From Pseudobythopirellula maris (GTDB taxonomy: Bacteria > Planctomycetota > Planctomycetia > Pirellulales > Lacipirellulaceae), in assembly GCF_007859945.1 (NCBI RefSeq), contig NZ_SJPQ01000002.1, forward strand, positions 722,279-786,278: 64,000 nt of DNA, written 5' to 3'. Both the position numbers and the translations under genes were made by a program. The notes below the pieces were generated by a model, which saw only the letters and a list, made by a program, of their open reading frames with translations, was not told the DNA's origin and ran no database searches. This document shows positions 45,049 through 54,370 of the stretch, piece by piece (within the stretch, counting starts at the first letter, position 1; every line of letters starts with the position of its first letter).

Positions 45049-45927
45049 ATGTTACACACTACCCGTCCCCTCGGCCCAGGCGCATCTGGCATGCCCCCCG
45101 AAAAGCCGGCGACCAACGACGCCCCGCTCGGCGACGACGCGAGCTACGACGGCCCATCGGTCGAGGACCGGCTCAGCCGGATCGAGACGCTGTGGACCGT
45201 GGTGCGCCAGGCGCACGAGGAGACCGGCGCCGAGGGCGACACGTCCTCGCGGGCCGCAGCGCGGCGGGCGATCCTCGATCGCTACGGCGGCGCCGTGCGT
45301 CGCTACGCGCTAGCGGTGCTGCGCGACGCCGAGGGCGCCGACGAGGTGTATCAGGAGTTCGCCCTGAAATTCGTGCGCGGCGACTTCGGCTCGGCCGATC
45401 CGCAGCGTGGCCGGTTCCGCGCTTTCGTCAAGACAACGGTCTACCGGTTGGTGATCGACCAGTGCCGACTGCGGCAGCGCAACGCCCGCCGCGCGGGGCC
45501 GATGCCCGAAGGCTTCGAGCCTGCCGCCGCGCCGTGCGAGGAGGAAGACCACGACGCGATGCTCGTCAGGAGTTGGCGCGACGAGTTGCTCGGCAAGGCG
45601 TGGGAGCGACTCGAACTCTTGGAGGCCGAATCGGGCAAGCCGCACCACACCGTGCTGCGTTGCCGGGTCGAGCACCCCGACCTGCGCTCGCCCGAGCTGG
45701 CCGTGGAGTTCACCCAACTGTTGGGCAAGGACGTGAAGGCGGGCGCGGCGCGGGTGCTGCTGCACCGCGCGCGCGAGGCGTTCGCCGAGCTGCTGCTCGA
45801 AGAGGTCGCCCACTCGCTCGACGCCCCCGACCGCAACGCGATCGAGGAGGAGTTGATCGCGCTCGACCTGCTGGGCTATTGCAAGCCGATCCTCGAGCGT
45901 CGCCCGGTCCAGCGGGGTGGCGCGTGA
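45049..45927 (+). CDS. ECF-family RNA polymerase sigma factor
   Basis: A 292-residue alternative sigma factor. Region 2 is RRYALAVLRDAEGADEVYQE plus FALKFVRG, followed by RFRAFVKTTVYRLVIDQCRL (about residues 120-140), which is the DNA/core-contacting part. Region 4 is represented by HTVLRCRVEHPDLRSPELAV and the helix VKAGAARVLLHRAREAFAEL. The N-terminal 60 residues are an extra polar extension. The ATG at 45049 was chosen; an ATG 14 codons later is possible. The stop overlaps the kinase GTG as GTGA, so both are translated from one mRNA. Planctomycete ECF factors of this kind are often paired with serine/threonine kinases; signal and regulon are unknown. Confidence 0.85.
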   Translation: MLHTTRPLGPGASGMPPEKPATNDAPLGDDASYDGPSVEDRLSRIETLWTVVRQAHEETGAEGDTSSRAAARRAILDRYGGAVRRYALAVLRDAEGADEVYQEFALKFVRGDFGSADPQRGRFRAFVKTTVYRLVIDQCRLRQRNARRAGPMPEGFEPAAAPCEEEDHDAMLVRSWRDELLGKAWERLELLEAESGKPHHTVLRCRVEHPDLRSPELAVEFTQLLGKDVKAGAARVLLHRAREAFAELLLEEVAHSLDAPDRNAIEEELIALDLLGYCKPILERRPVQRGGA

Positions 45928-48038
45928 ACGGGACCAATCCGCACGCCCCGACCGAGTTGATGGAGCGCACGCCCGCTCCGCCGGACGATCGGCCGTTGGC
46001 GCCGCCGGCTATCGGCGCGGGCGGCGGCTCGCAGGCCGACGACGCCTCGTGGACCGTGCCGCCGCTCACGGGGGGCTCGCTGTCGGCTTCGCTGCTGGCG
46101 ACCGCCCGCCCGCCCAGCTACCCCGGCCCCGCCCCGCCCGCGCCGACCGGCGGACGCCCCGCCGACGGGCCGCCCGCCGAGCCGTTCGGCTCGGGCTCGG
46201 CGCCCTCCGACGCGCTGCCGCGACTCGACAAGGGGGGCCGCATCGACGACTTCGAGGTCGTTGAGATCTTGGGCAACGGCGCGTTCGGCGTGGTCTACCT
46301 CGCCCGCCAGCTGTCGCTCGACCGGGCGGTGGCGCTGAAGGTGACGGCCAACCACGGCAGCGAGGGGCGAACGCTCGCCCGGCTCGAGCACCCGCACATC
46401 GTGACGGTCTACTCGGAGAAGGTCGACGAGTCGGGCGACCTCAGGCTGCTCTGCATGCAGCTCGCGCCGGGCGCGTCGCTGCGCACGGTGATGGACGACC
46501 TGAAGACGATCCGCCGTGTCCGACGCGGTATGTTGGGCCAAGGCCACGCCACCCAGGGCCAGGTCGGCCCCGAGTGGACCGGGGCCGATTACCTGGCGTC
46601 GGTCGACACGCACGCCCGCGTGAGGGCGTCGCTCGACACGGCCGCGCTGCGCGACCGCGAGCTGCTCGCCCGCGCCGACGCGGTCGAGGCCACGGCCTGG
46701 ATCGGCGCCCGCTTGGCCGAGGCGATCCACCACGCCCACCAGCAGGGCGTGTTGCACCGCGACATCAAGCCGGCCAACGTGCTCGTGAACCAGTACGGCC
46801 AGCCGATGCTGGCCGACTTCAACATCTCACAAGAACGCGCCGACACGGCGCAGGAAACCTTGGGCGGCACGCTCGCCTACATGGCGCCCGAGCACGTCGA
46901 GGCGCTGCACCCCGAGTTCGACACCACCGCGTCGCAGGTCGGCGAACGGGCCGACCTCTACGGCCTGGGGCTCGTGCTCGAAGAGATGCTCACGGGCCAA
47001 ATCCCGTTCGCCCCGCCGTCGCACGACCTGGCGCCGCTCGAGCGGTTGCGGCGGATCGCCGAGGACCGACGCCGGGGACCGACGCCGTGGGCCCCCTCAC
47101 TCCCGTCGGCCGAGAAGACGCTGCGCTGCGTGCTCTCACGCTCGATCGCTCCCAACGAAGAGCTCCGCCCGGCGAGCGGCGAGGCGCTCGCCGCCTCGCT
47201 CGACGGCTGCCTCGCGCTGCGCGAGGCCGAGCGACGCTTCCCGCGCCCGGGCTGGCTCACCCGGGCCGCCCTGCGGCGGCCGATCGTTTGGCTGCTGATC
47301 GCCGCGCTGGCCCCGCAGTTGGTCGGCAGCGCGGTGAACATCACCTACAACACGACCGAGATCGTCACCAAGCTCACCGAGCCGCAGCAGCGCGAGTTTG
47401 TGAACGTGCTGATGATTTACAACCTGGTCGCCTACACGTTCGCCGCGGCAGTGGGGTGGCGCGTGCTGCGGCCGGTTGTGCGGGCGTGGCGGGCGATGTC
47501 CGGCGCGCGGCCGCCCGACGCCCGGCTAGTCGACGAGGGCCGCCGCGCCGCGTTGCGGGCGCCGCTCTGGCTGCTGATGCTGGCCGCCGTCGGCTGGCTG
47601 CCAGGCGGCGTGCTGTTCCCACTCGTGATCCACGCGGACAACGGGCCGCTGGCGCCGCACGTGTTCGCTCACTTCCTGACGTCGTTCACCCTGTCGGGTT
47701 TGATCGCCGCCGCCTACTCGTTTGGCGCCGTGCAGCACGTCGCCACGCGGGCGCTCTACCCGCGGCTGTGGGTCGACCCGGCCCGCTGCCGCGAGACCGC
47801 CCGCCGCGAACTGGCCGGCGTGCCATGGCGGCTGCGGCTGATGCAGTGGCTCTCGGGCTCGGTGCCGCTCGGCGCCGCGGCGGTGCTGCTGCTCGTGGCG
47901 CCCGACGAGGCGAACCGCTCGCTGCGGGTGCTGGTGGCGGCGCTCATCGTGGTCGGCATGATCGGCTACCAGTACACGGCGGCCGGCGCCCGACGCATGA
48001 CCCGCGTGCGGGCGGCTTTGACGGGGCTGGACGAGTGA
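45924..48038 (+). CDS. Membrane serine/threonine protein kinase
   Basis: A 704-residue PknB-like kinase. The GTG at 45924 overlaps the sigma stop. A Pro/Ala-rich N-terminus of about 105 residues precedes the kinase domain: glycine loop GNGAFGVVYLARQ, ATP Lys in RAVALKV, then a long insertion around residues 190-240 (RRGMLGQGHATQGQVGPEW), HRDIKPANVLVNQYG (catalytic loop), LADFNIS in place of DFG, and TLAYMAPEHVEAL. The catalytic Lys, Asp and Asn remain, so activity is plausible despite DFN. The C-terminal 260 residues hold about six membrane helices (IVWLLIAALAPQLVGSAVNI, LMIYNLVAYTFAAAVGWRVL, LRVLVAALIVVGMIGYQYTA) with no extracellular sensor domain. It probably signals to or through the coupled sigma factor. 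Confidence 0.88.
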   Translation: MNGTNPHAPTELMERTPAPPDDRPLAPPAIGAGGGSQADDASWTVPPLTGGSLSASLLATARPPSYPGPAPPAPTGGRPADGPPAEPFGSGSAPSDALPRLDKGGRIDDFEVVEILGNGAFGVVYLARQLSLDRAVALKVTANHGSEGRTLARLEHPHIVTVYSEKVDESGDLRLLCMQLAPGASLRTVMDDLKTIRRVRRGMLGQGHATQGQVGPEWTGADYLASVDTHARVRASLDTAALRDRELLARADAVEATAWIGARLAEAIHHAHQQGVLHRDIKPANVLVNQYGQPMLADFNISQERADTAQETLGGTLAYMAPEHVEALHPEFDTTASQVGERADLYGLGLVLEEMLTGQIPFAPPSHDLAPLERLRRIAEDRRRGPTPWAPSLPSAEKTLRCVLSRSIAPNEELRPASGEALAASLDGCLALREAERRFPRPGWLTRAALRRPIVWLLIAALAPQLVGSAVNITYNTTEIVTKLTEPQQREFVNVLMIYNLVAYTFAAAVGWRVLRPVVRAWRAMSGARPPDARLVDEGRRAALRAPLWLLMLAAVGWLPGGVLFPLVIHADNGPLAPHVFAHFLTSFTLSGLIAAAYSFGAVQHVATRALYPRLWVDPARCRETARRELAGVPWRLRLMQWLSGSVPLGAAAVLLLVAPDEANRSLRVLVAALIVVGMIGYQYTAAGARRMTRVRAALTGLDE

Positions 48039-48080
48039 CCGATGAGAGTAATACTCGTCGGTGTAGGCGGGCCATTCGGA

Positions 48081-48165
48081 TGTGGGAGGCGTCTCCGACG
48101 CCGATAACATTCTCCTATTCATATCGGCTCGCATGCCGTTATCGGCGTCGGAGACGCCTCCCACA
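48081..48165. repeat. Family A palindromic repeat, copy 3 (long form)
   Basis: Perfect 28-base inverted arms (48081-48108 and 48138-48165) around a 29-base loop; outer arm sequence identical to copies 1 and 2 (TGTGGGAGGCGTCTCCGACG). It sits between the kinase stop and the MFS start, both plus strand. The loop sequence differs from copy 2, only the arms being conserved. Confidence 0.9.
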
Positions 48166-48237
48166 TCAGCATCAATCCTTTCTGAGATCGACTCTTCCGA
48201 CGTTGCGACGACGCCCCATCGCGACTAGCGTGGGCGG

Positions 48238-49515
48238 ATGGAAAGCGGTGACGACCAACTCGTGCGACGCGGCATGCGGCTGGCTAACGCCAACGCCGCG
48301 TTGTGGGCCGTCGGCAACGGGCTCGTCTCCACGACGCTGGTCGTTTACCTAGCGCTCGACCTGGGCGCCCAAGGCTTGGCGATCAGCGCGATCCTGGCCG
48401 CCCCGCGCTTTGCCGGCGCGTTGCGATTAGCGGCGCCGGCGCTGATGGCCCGCACGCTACGGCGCAAGTCGCTCTGCCTGGCCGGCTACGCGCTGAGCGG
48501 CGCCGTGCTCGTGGGCATGCCTTTCCTGGCGATCGGGCTGGGACGCAGTAACACGGCGGTCGGTGTCGCTGTGCTCGTCGCCTCTTGGTGCGTTTACCAC
48601 TTGCTGGAGTACGTCGCCACCGTGGCGCTGTGGTCGTGGCTCGGCGACCTCATGCCCCCCGATGCCCGCGGCCGGCTGATCGGCCGACGCGAACGCTGGC
48701 TCACCGTGGGCCGGATGATCGGCATGGCGGCGAGCTTTGCGATCATCGCGCTTTGGAACCAAGTCGATCCCGATGTCGAGCGCTGGCGCCCGCTCGCCGG
48801 GTCGGCCGTCGTTGGCGCGCTCTTGCTCGTCATGTCGGTCTTGCCGCTCGCACGGATGCCGGGCCTCGCCAAACGCCCCAGCGCCGCCCCCCAGCGTCCC
48901 TGGCGCTCGCTGCTCGCTTGCCTAGCGGACGCCGACTACCGGCGGCTGCTGGTCTTCAGTTGTTACCTCGCCGTGGCGAACGGGCTGACAGGCATGGCCC
49001 AGAGCATGTACCCGCTGCGCGTGCTGGGCGTTGAATACCGCGGCATGCTGGCGATGCGGATGACCATGTACGCCGGCCAGTCCGCGTTGGCGCCGGCGGC
49101 CGGCGGCTGGGTTGCTGAGCTCGGCGCGCGGCGTGTGATGACGCTCTCGCAGCTTCTCGTGGCGACCGGGCCGCTGTTCTTCTGGATCGCCACACCGGCG
49201 GCCCCGTGGTGGGTGGCGGGGGCGTTCTTGGTTTGGATCGCCTACGTCGGCCTGAACGTCGGACTCGACACCATCAAACTCGACCTCGCCCCGGCCGAGA
49301 ACAACGCCCCTCATTTGGCCGTCTACTACACGCTCAGCGACTTGGCAAACGGCGTGATGCTGATCGGCGGCGGTTTGATGTACGACCGGCTCGTCGCCGG
49401 CGGCGCCCGAGCCGAGGCGGTTTACAGCGGGCTCTTCCTCGCCGGGTTCGTATTGCGGCTGCTGGCCGTGGGGCTGATCCTGCGGCTTCGCGAGCCGCCT
49501 CCCAGGGCTCTTTAA
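48238..49515 (+). CDS. Major facilitator superfamily transporter
   Basis: A 425-residue protein with about twelve membrane helices (ALWAVGNGLVSTTLVVYLAL, LCLAGYALSGAVLVGMPFLA, AVVGALLLVMSVLPLARM, LLVATGPLFFWIATPAAPWW, VYSGLFLAGFVLRLLAVGLI). The loop between helices 4 and 5 contains DLMPPDARGRLIGRRERWLT, an MFS-type DxxPxxxRGRxxG motif. The C-terminal half carries DTIKLDLAPAENNAPHLAVY, similar to secondary carriers of planctomycetes with unknown substrates. No soluble domain is fused. It stands alone after a family A palindrome. Family assignment is safe, the substrate is not assignable. Confidence 0.85.
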   Translation: MESGDDQLVRRGMRLANANAALWAVGNGLVSTTLVVYLALDLGAQGLAISAILAAPRFAGALRLAAPALMARTLRRKSLCLAGYALSGAVLVGMPFLAIGLGRSNTAVGVAVLVASWCVYHLLEYVATVALWSWLGDLMPPDARGRLIGRRERWLTVGRMIGMAASFAIIALWNQVDPDVERWRPLAGSAVVGALLLVMSVLPLARMPGLAKRPSAAPQRPWRSLLACLADADYRRLLVFSCYLAVANGLTGMAQSMYPLRVLGVEYRGMLAMRMTMYAGQSALAPAAGGWVAELGARRVMTLSQLLVATGPLFFWIATPAAPWWVAGAFLVWIAYVGLNVGLDTIKLDLAPAENNAPHLAVYYTLSDLANGVMLIGGGLMYDRLVAGGARAEAVYSGLFLAGFVLRLLAVGLILRLREPPPRAL

Positions 49516-49557
49516 GCCGTGTTGGACAAACCGCCGTGGGGCGATCAGTCTAGTAAG

Positions 49558-49953
49558 ATGCCCACACCCCGCCGCAACGCCGCCGTGATCGCCGCCGAGC
49601 GCCTCGCCCCGGGGGTTGTCGCCCCGTGGCTGATCGCCGCGGGCCTGCTCGGCGTGACGCTCGCCATGATTCAGCCCTTAGCGCCCGTGCTCACGCCGAT
49701 GCTGCTCATCGGCCTGGGGGCGACGCTCTTGCTGCGCGACCGGCTGGCCGGTCGGCCCGCCGCCGCGGAACTGCTCGTGCTGCAAGGGGCGGTCTACGCC
49801 GTGCTGCTACTCGTCGCCCTGCTGGCTCGCTGGGACGCGGCCCATGGCGAGCTGGCCCGCACGCTGCTCACGGCCGACGCCACGGCGAGCGCCGCCCTCG
49901 TCACGCTGGCCATCCGCTGGCTCAGTCGTTCTCGGGCCAGTCGACGCCGTTGA
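49558..49953 (+). CDS. Small membrane protein, unknown
   Basis: A 131-residue protein with three to four hydrophobic stretches ([68 protein letters not shown]) and short basic ends. No family is recognised. The ATG at 49558 was chosen; a GTG at 49519 directly after the MFS gene would add 13 polar residues and leave only three bases between genes, which makes co-transcription probable either way. The 3' end overlaps the convergent dehydrogenase gene by 32 bases, an arrangement that is unusual for two real genes; its hydrophobic, codon-coherent content argues that it is genuine. Confidence 0.6.
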   Translation: MPTPRRNAAVIAAERLAPGVVAPWLIAAGLLGVTLAMIQPLAPVLTPMLLIGLGATLLLRDRLAGRPAAAELLVLQGAVYAVLLLVALLARWDAAHGELARTLLTADATASAALVTLAIRWLSRSRASRRR

Positions 49954-50842
49954 TCTTGGCCAGCGCCAAGACGAGCGACTGCGTCCCCTTGCGCCCGCCG
50001 CCTTGCTTCTCAACTTCGCGGTAGAGCCGGTGCGCGAGCGCCGCGCCGGGCAACTCGATCCCCATCCGCTCGGCCTCGGCGAGGGCGACGCCCAGGTCCT
50101 TGATGAAGTGCTCCACGTAAAACCCGGGGGCGAAGTCGCCCCTGACGATCCGCGGGCCGAGGTTCGACAGGCTCCAGCTGCCCGCCGCGCCGGACGAGAC
50201 CGACTCGAGGACCGTGTCCAAGTCGAGCCCCGCCTTCTGGGCGTACACGAGCGACTCGCAGATGCCGATCATCGTGCAGGCGGCCAGCGTTTGGTTAACC
50301 ACCTTGGTGTGCTGCCCGGCGCCGGCGGCGCCTTGGTAAACCCACTTGGCGCCCATCACACGCCACAGCGGCTCGAGCGCGTCGAACGCCGCCCGGTCGC
50401 CGCCGACCATGATCGAAAGCTTGCCGTCGCGGGCGCCGACGTCGCCGCCCGACACGGGCGCGTCGAGCGACACCGCGCCCTTCTCAGCAAACCGTTCGGC
50501 CGCCTCCACGGCGAGCGACGGCTCGCTGCTCGTCATGTCGACAACGATCATCCCCGCGCGGCTACCGGCTAGGACGCCCGTCGTCTCGTCCAAGAGCACC
50601 TCACGCACGTCGTGCGGGTGGCCCACGATCGAGAAGACCACGTCGGAGGCCTCGGCCACGGCGCGCGGCGTGTCGGCCCACTCGGCGCCGATCGCAAGCA
50701 GCGGCTCGGCCTTGGCCCGTGTGCGGTTGTAGACGGTCACGGTGTAGCCAGCCTCACGAAGCAGGCGGGCCATGCTCGCGCCCATCACCCCCGTGCCGAT
50801 CCAGCCGAGTCTTGTTTCTTGGGGCGAGATGGGCGTCGGCAT
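49922..50842 (-). CDS. NAD(P)-dependent beta-hydroxyacid dehydrogenase (HIBADH family)
   Basis: A 306-residue enzyme of the 3-hydroxyisobutyrate dehydrogenase/tartronate semialdehyde reductase family. The dinucleotide motif [17 protein letters not shown] lies at residues 12-28; the substrate motif is [20 protein letters not shown] (about 125-144), and the catalytic Lys is in [13 protein letters not shown] (about 173-185). C-terminal [20 protein letters not shown] is the conserved last domain segment. It reversibly oxidises a beta-hydroxy carboxylate; which one is not told by context. It overlaps the convergent small membrane gene by 32 bases. Confidence 0.9.
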   Translation of the reverse strand: MPTPISPQETRLGWIGTGVMGASMARLLREAGYTVTVYNRTRAKAEPLLAIGAEWADTPRAVAEASDVVFSIVGHPHDVREVLLDETTGVLAGSRAGMIVVDMTSSEPSLAVEAAERFAEKGAVSLDAPVSGGDVGARDGKLSIMVGGDRAAFDALEPLWRVMGAKWVYQGAAGAGQHTKVVNQTLAACTMIGICESLVYAQKAGLDLDTVLESVSSGAAGSWSLSNLGPRIVRGDFAPGFYVEHFIKDLGVALAEAERMGIELPGAALAHRLYREVEKQGGGRKGTQSLVLALAKINGVDWPEND

Positions 50843-50949
50843 GGGTTGTCGTTTGTGGGGTGAATGCAGAATTCGGATTGCGGAGTGCGGAATCGCTCGC
50901 GGGCTGACTCGGGCGGCGCATCATTCCGCAATCCGCAATCCGCATTTGT

Positions 50950-51894
50950 TCACGGACGCAGCCCGTCCGGCAAGCCGTTCGGGAATTTCTCTTTGATCAC
51001 GCCCTGGATGTACTGCACACGGTTGGCCGGTTTGGGATGGGTGCTGAGCATCTCCGGCGGACCGCCGCCGCCCGACGCCTCGTCCAGGATGCGCATCAGG
51101 CCGATCATCGCCCGCGGGTCGTAGCCCGAGAGCGCCGTGAGCTCCACGCCCCAGCCGTCGCTCTCCAGCTCGTCCTGCCGGCCGTACTGCATGCTGACCA
51201 TCTGGGTGATCATCTGGGCGGTGCGGGCCGAGTTGGCGTCGCCCCCCAGGGCGCCGCCGGCCATCGCTAGGCCGCTGAACAGCTTCTGCTTCGCCATCCG
51301 CTTGTTGCCGTGCCGCGCGATCACGTGCCCCACCTCGTGCCCCAGCACGCCGGCCAGTTGGCCGTGCGTCTCGAGCCGCTCGAACAGCGCCTCGGTGATG
51401 AACACCTGCCCGCCCGGCAACGCGAACGCGTTGACGGTCTTCGGGTCGGCCAGCAGCGTGAACTCGAACTGATAAGGGTTCGTCAGCTCTTCGCCGGTCT
51501 CGGCCTCGCGATCGGCGATCCAGCGATCGAGCGCCACCAAGAGTTCGTCGCCAATCTCGTCGACCAGCTGCTGGGCGCCGCGGTCGCGGCTCGCCCCGCC
51601 ATGCTGCTGCACCATCTGCGGCGCCGCCTGCCGGCCGAGCGCCATCTCCTGGTCCTCCTCGGCGAGCGCCACGCGCTCCATCGCACCGGTGATCTGGTTC
51701 TCGTCCCCCGGGTTGCCGTAATACGAGACGAGCGCAAACAGCGCCAGGCCCACGGCGATCAGCAGCCGCATCTTCAGGCCGCCCATGCCGCGACCGCGCG
51801 AGGCGCCGCCGGCTGAGGAGGGCCGGCCGACGCCGAACATCGGCCGCTGCCGCTGGCTGTAGCCGCCCCGGCGGGTCGACGTTTGGCGGGGCAT
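50950..51894 (-). CDS. M48-family metallopeptidase (membrane-anchored)
   Basis: A 314-residue zinc peptidase of the HtpX/Oma1-like M48 group. The start MPRQTSTRRGGYSQRQRP (ATG at 51894) gives a polar Arg/Gly-rich N-terminus; a membrane helix MRLLIAVGLALFALVSYYG follows near residue 42. The core has FALPGGQVFITEALFERL, then HEVGHVIARHGNKR (about residues 193-206) as zinc site and DELESDGWGVELTALSGYD with the third-ligand Glu. The end STHPKPANRVQYIQ is the family C-terminus. The active site should face the periplasm, consistent with quality control of envelope proteins or assembly of exported partners. The open frame runs further upstream but shows no homology. Confidence 0.88.
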   Translation of the reverse strand: MPRQTSTRRGGYSQRQRPMFGVGRPSSAGGASRGRGMGGLKMRLLIAVGLALFALVSYYGNPGDENQITGAMERVALAEEDQEMALGRQAAPQMVQQHGGASRDRGAQQLVDEIGDELLVALDRWIADREAETGEELTNPYQFEFTLLADPKTVNAFALPGGQVFITEALFERLETHGQLAGVLGHEVGHVIARHGNKRMAKQKLFSGLAMAGGALGGDANSARTAQMITQMVSMQYGRQDELESDGWGVELTALSGYDPRAMIGLMRILDEASGGGGPPEMLSTHPKPANRVQYIQGVIKEKFPNGLPDGLRP

Positions 51895-52098
51895 CGGAAA
51901 GGGGAATCGCGCCAAGGCTCGGCCCTCGCTCGAAGGGTGCGGTGAAGAAAACAGCGGCAGAACAGCGACAGGAGAGCGAATATACCACAACCCAACCCCC
52001 CGGCGGTAAGGTTCGTCCGCCGCCCCACGCGTAAGATGGGGTCATTGGCCGAAGGCCTGTTTCTCCGTAGCCTGGGGCAACGCTCTAGGAAAACCGCT

Positions 52099-52422
52099 AT
52101 GACGCACGCCATGCCTGAACCGACCCGCACGCACCGCGTCGAGATCACCTACTGCACCGGCTGCCGCTGGATGCTGCGTTCCGCGTGGTACGCCCAAGAG
52201 TTGCTCTCCACGTTCGAGGCCGAGCTGGCGGAGGTCGCCCTCCGGCCCGGCTCGGGGGGAGTGTTCGAGGTTAAGGTCGGTCCCGCGGCGGGCCCCGCCG
52301 AGCTGCTCTGGTCGCGCGAGCGCGACGGCGGCTTCCCGGAGATCAAGCTGCTCAAGCAGCGCGTGCGCGACGCCGTTTCGCCCGCCAAAGACCTCGGCCA
52401 CAGCGACAAGCGGGCGGAGTGA
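52099..52422 (+). CDS. SelT/SelW/SelH-family thioredoxin-like protein (Cys form)
   Basis: A 107-residue protein of the Rdx selenoprotein-related family. VEITYCTGCRWMLRSAWYAQ near residue 14 carries the redox CxxC; both positions are Cys codons, so no selenocysteine is needed. LLSTFEAELAEVALRPGSGG, VFEVKV and FPEIKLLKQRVRD complete the thioredoxin-like alpha/beta fold. The ATG at 52099 follows AGGA nine bases upstream. Family members are small redox proteins of uncertain partner. It lies alone between the divergent M48 gene and the PhoX-like gene. Confidence 0.87.
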   Translation: MTHAMPEPTRTHRVEITYCTGCRWMLRSAWYAQELLSTFEAELAEVALRPGSGGVFEVKVGPAAGPAELLWSRERDGGFPEIKLLKQRVRDAVSPAKDLGHSDKRAE

Positions 52423-52619
52423 GCGGGCGCCGTGAGGGGACGCCATGCGTGGGCGAATGTGAAGATTTGGTGTAGGGCCGCTCGCCCCAAGTCTTCCTGG
52501 GTATAGTGACGCGTTTCGCACCCGCCGCGAAGCTTTCCGACGACTGGTAAGACGTCGGCTATCGCCCTTCGGCTTGCGATCTTCCGCACGAGCCTCTCCC
52601 CCTTTCGACACGCACGAAT

Positions 52620-54056
52620 ATGCCCGCCACGCGTCGCGATTTCCTCCGCAGTTCCGCCGCTTACGCCGCCGGCTTTGCCGGACTCCAGCAGCTAGTGGCC
52701 GCCGGTCCCGCCTGGGCCGACGCGCTCGTCGCCATGCCCACCGGCGCCTCGCCCTACGGCGAGCTGGTGGCCGATCCCGAGGGGCTGCTCGATCTGCCGG
52801 CCGGGTTCTCGTACCGCATCATCACCCGCTGCGGCGACGTGATGGACGACGGGCTGCTCACTCCCGCGCTGCCCGACGGCATGGCGGCGTTCAGCGCGCC
52901 CGACGGTCTCACCGTGGTGGTCCGCAACCACGAGATCAGCCCCGGCGACGCCGGCCCGTTCGGCGAGAACGGCGACGAGCTCGGCGGCTTCGACCCCGCG
53001 AAGCTGTTCGACAAGGGGGCGCCAAGCAAGGAGGGAACTCCGGGCAAGCCGGTTCCCGGCGGCACGACCACGCTGGTCTACGACACGAAGCAGCAGAAGC
53101 TCGTGCGTTCCTACCTGAGCCTCGGCGGCACGCAGCGCAACTGCGCCGGCGGTCCCACGCCGTGGGGCAGCTGGATCAGCTGCGAGGAGACGACCGACAC
53201 GCCCGAGCGCACCTTCGAGGGCGACTTCCAACTCGGCGAGTCGCACGGCTGGGCGTTCGAAGTGCCCGCCTCGGCCGAGATCGCCGTGGCCGACGCCACG
53301 CCGCTCAAGGCGATGGGCCGTTTCCGCCGCGAGGCGATCGCTGTGGATCCCGCCAGCGGCGTGGTCTTCCAGACCGAGGACCTCGACGACGGCGCCCTGT
53401 ACCGCTTCCTGCCTAACATGCCCGGCAAGCTGGCCGACGGCGGCCGCTTGCAAGCGCTCGCCGTGCGCGACAAGCCGAGCCTCGACACCCGCAACTGGGA
53501 AGGGACCACGATCACGCCGGGCGACCGCTTCGAGGTCGACTGGATCGACATGGACCAGCCCGAATCGCCGGAAGACGACTTGCGTTACCGCGCGTTCGAC
53601 GCCGGCGCGTCGCGCTTCGCCCGTGGCGAGGGGATGTGGCACAGCCGCAACGAAGCGGGCGGCGGCGACATCGTCTTCGCCTGCACCTCTGGCGGCGAGG
53701 CGAAGCTCGGCCAGCTGTGGCGCTACACGCCCAGCCCCCAAGAGGGCCAGCCGGGCGAGCGCGACGAACCCGCCACGCTCGAGCTGTTCATCGAGCCGAA
53801 CGACACGAACCTGGTCCACAACGCCGACAACCTCACCGCCACGCCGTGGGGCGACCTGGTGGTGTGCGAAGACCGTTCGGACGAGGTCGTCCGGCTGGTC
53901 GGCGTCACGCCCGAGGGCCGCTGCTACACACTGGCCAACCACCACGCCAAGTGCGAGTTCTCCGGCGCCACCTTCGCCCCGGACGGCACGACGCTGTTCG
54001 TCAACATCCAGCAAAAGGGACTGACGCTGGCGATCACGGGGCCGTGGCGGTCTTAA
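52620..54056 (+). CDS. Tat-exported PhoX-like phosphatase (DUF839)
   Basis: A 478-residue protein. The N-terminus has a twin-arginine signal (TRRDFLRSSAAYAAGFAGLQ). The mature part is a DUF839/PhoX-type beta-propeller: VVRNHEISPGD near residue 100, TLVYDTKQQKLVRSYLSLGG, NCAGGPTPWGSWISCEETTD, GRFRREAIAVDPASGVVFQT followed by EDLDDGALYRFLP, WHSRNEAGGGDIVFACTSGG, HNADNLTATPWGDLVVCEDR and FAPDGTTLFVNIQ. Experimentally studied PhoX enzymes are Ca/Fe-dependent phosphomonoesterases folded before export, which agrees with the Tat signal. Many planctomycete DUF839 proteins are untested. It is followed by the repeat-bounded segment and has no neighbour of phosphate metabolism. Confidence 0.87.
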   Translation: MPATRRDFLRSSAAYAAGFAGLQQLVAAGPAWADALVAMPTGASPYGELVADPEGLLDLPAGFSYRIITRCGDVMDDGLLTPALPDGMAAFSAPDGLTVVVRNHEISPGDAGPFGENGDELGGFDPAKLFDKGAPSKEGTPGKPVPGGTTTLVYDTKQQKLVRSYLSLGGTQRNCAGGPTPWGSWISCEETTDTPERTFEGDFQLGESHGWAFEVPASAEIAVADATPLKAMGRFRREAIAVDPASGVVFQTEDLDDGALYRFLPNMPGKLADGGRLQALAVRDKPSLDTRNWEGTTITPGDRFEVDWIDMDQPESPEDDLRYRAFDAGASRFARGEGMWHSRNEAGGGDIVFACTSGGEAKLGQLWRYTPSPQEGQPGERDEPATLELFIEPNDTNLVHNADNLTATPWGDLVVCEDRSDEVVRLVGVTPEGRCYTLANHHAKCEFSGATFAPDGTTLFVNIQQKGLTLAITGPWRS

Positions 54057-54084
54057 CGTCCGCGTCGAAGAAAAAAACCTCGCC

Positions 54085-54170
54085 TGTAGGGAACGCCCTC
54101 CGCGGCGTACCTGCCCCGGGTACACGCCCACCCGCCGGGGCCCGGGCCGCCACAGAGGGCGGCCCCTACA
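54085..54170. repeat. Family C repeat, copy 1 (complete)
   Basis: An 86-base element with imperfect inverted ends TGTAGGGAACGCCCTC and GAGGGCGGCCCCTACA, and a G+C-rich centre containing CCCCGGGTACACGCCCACCC. Same length and almost the same sequence as copy 4. It begins 28 bases after the PhoX-like stop. Confidence 0.9.
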
Positions 54171-54193
54171 GAGGCATAGCGGGATCTCGAAAC

Positions 54194-54262
54194 TGTAGGG
54201 AACGCCCTCCGCGGCGTTCCTGCCCCGGGTACACGCCCACCCGCCGGGGCCCGGGCCGCCAC
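54194..54262. repeat. Family C repeat, copy 2 (right end missing)
   Basis: Matches copy 1 from TGTAGGGAAC through GGGCCGCCAC, then stops; the AGAGGGCGGCCCCTACA end is absent. It is separated from copy 1 by a 23-base spacer containing TAGCGGG and ATCTCGAAAC, also found between copies 3 and 4. Confidence 0.88.
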
Positions 54263-54370
54263 GGCTCGACAAGTCGAATCAGCCCACTGTGCTTGCCTGT
54301 GCAAAGTCTGGGCGCCATGCTCAACGCATGTGTGACGAAGGGATCCCAGCGCACCGAAGGGTTTCAAGAC

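Noticed and set aside
52099-52422. Selenocysteine in the SelT/W-like protein
   Set aside because: Both positions of the redox motif are ordinary Cys codons and there is no in-frame TGA before the stop.
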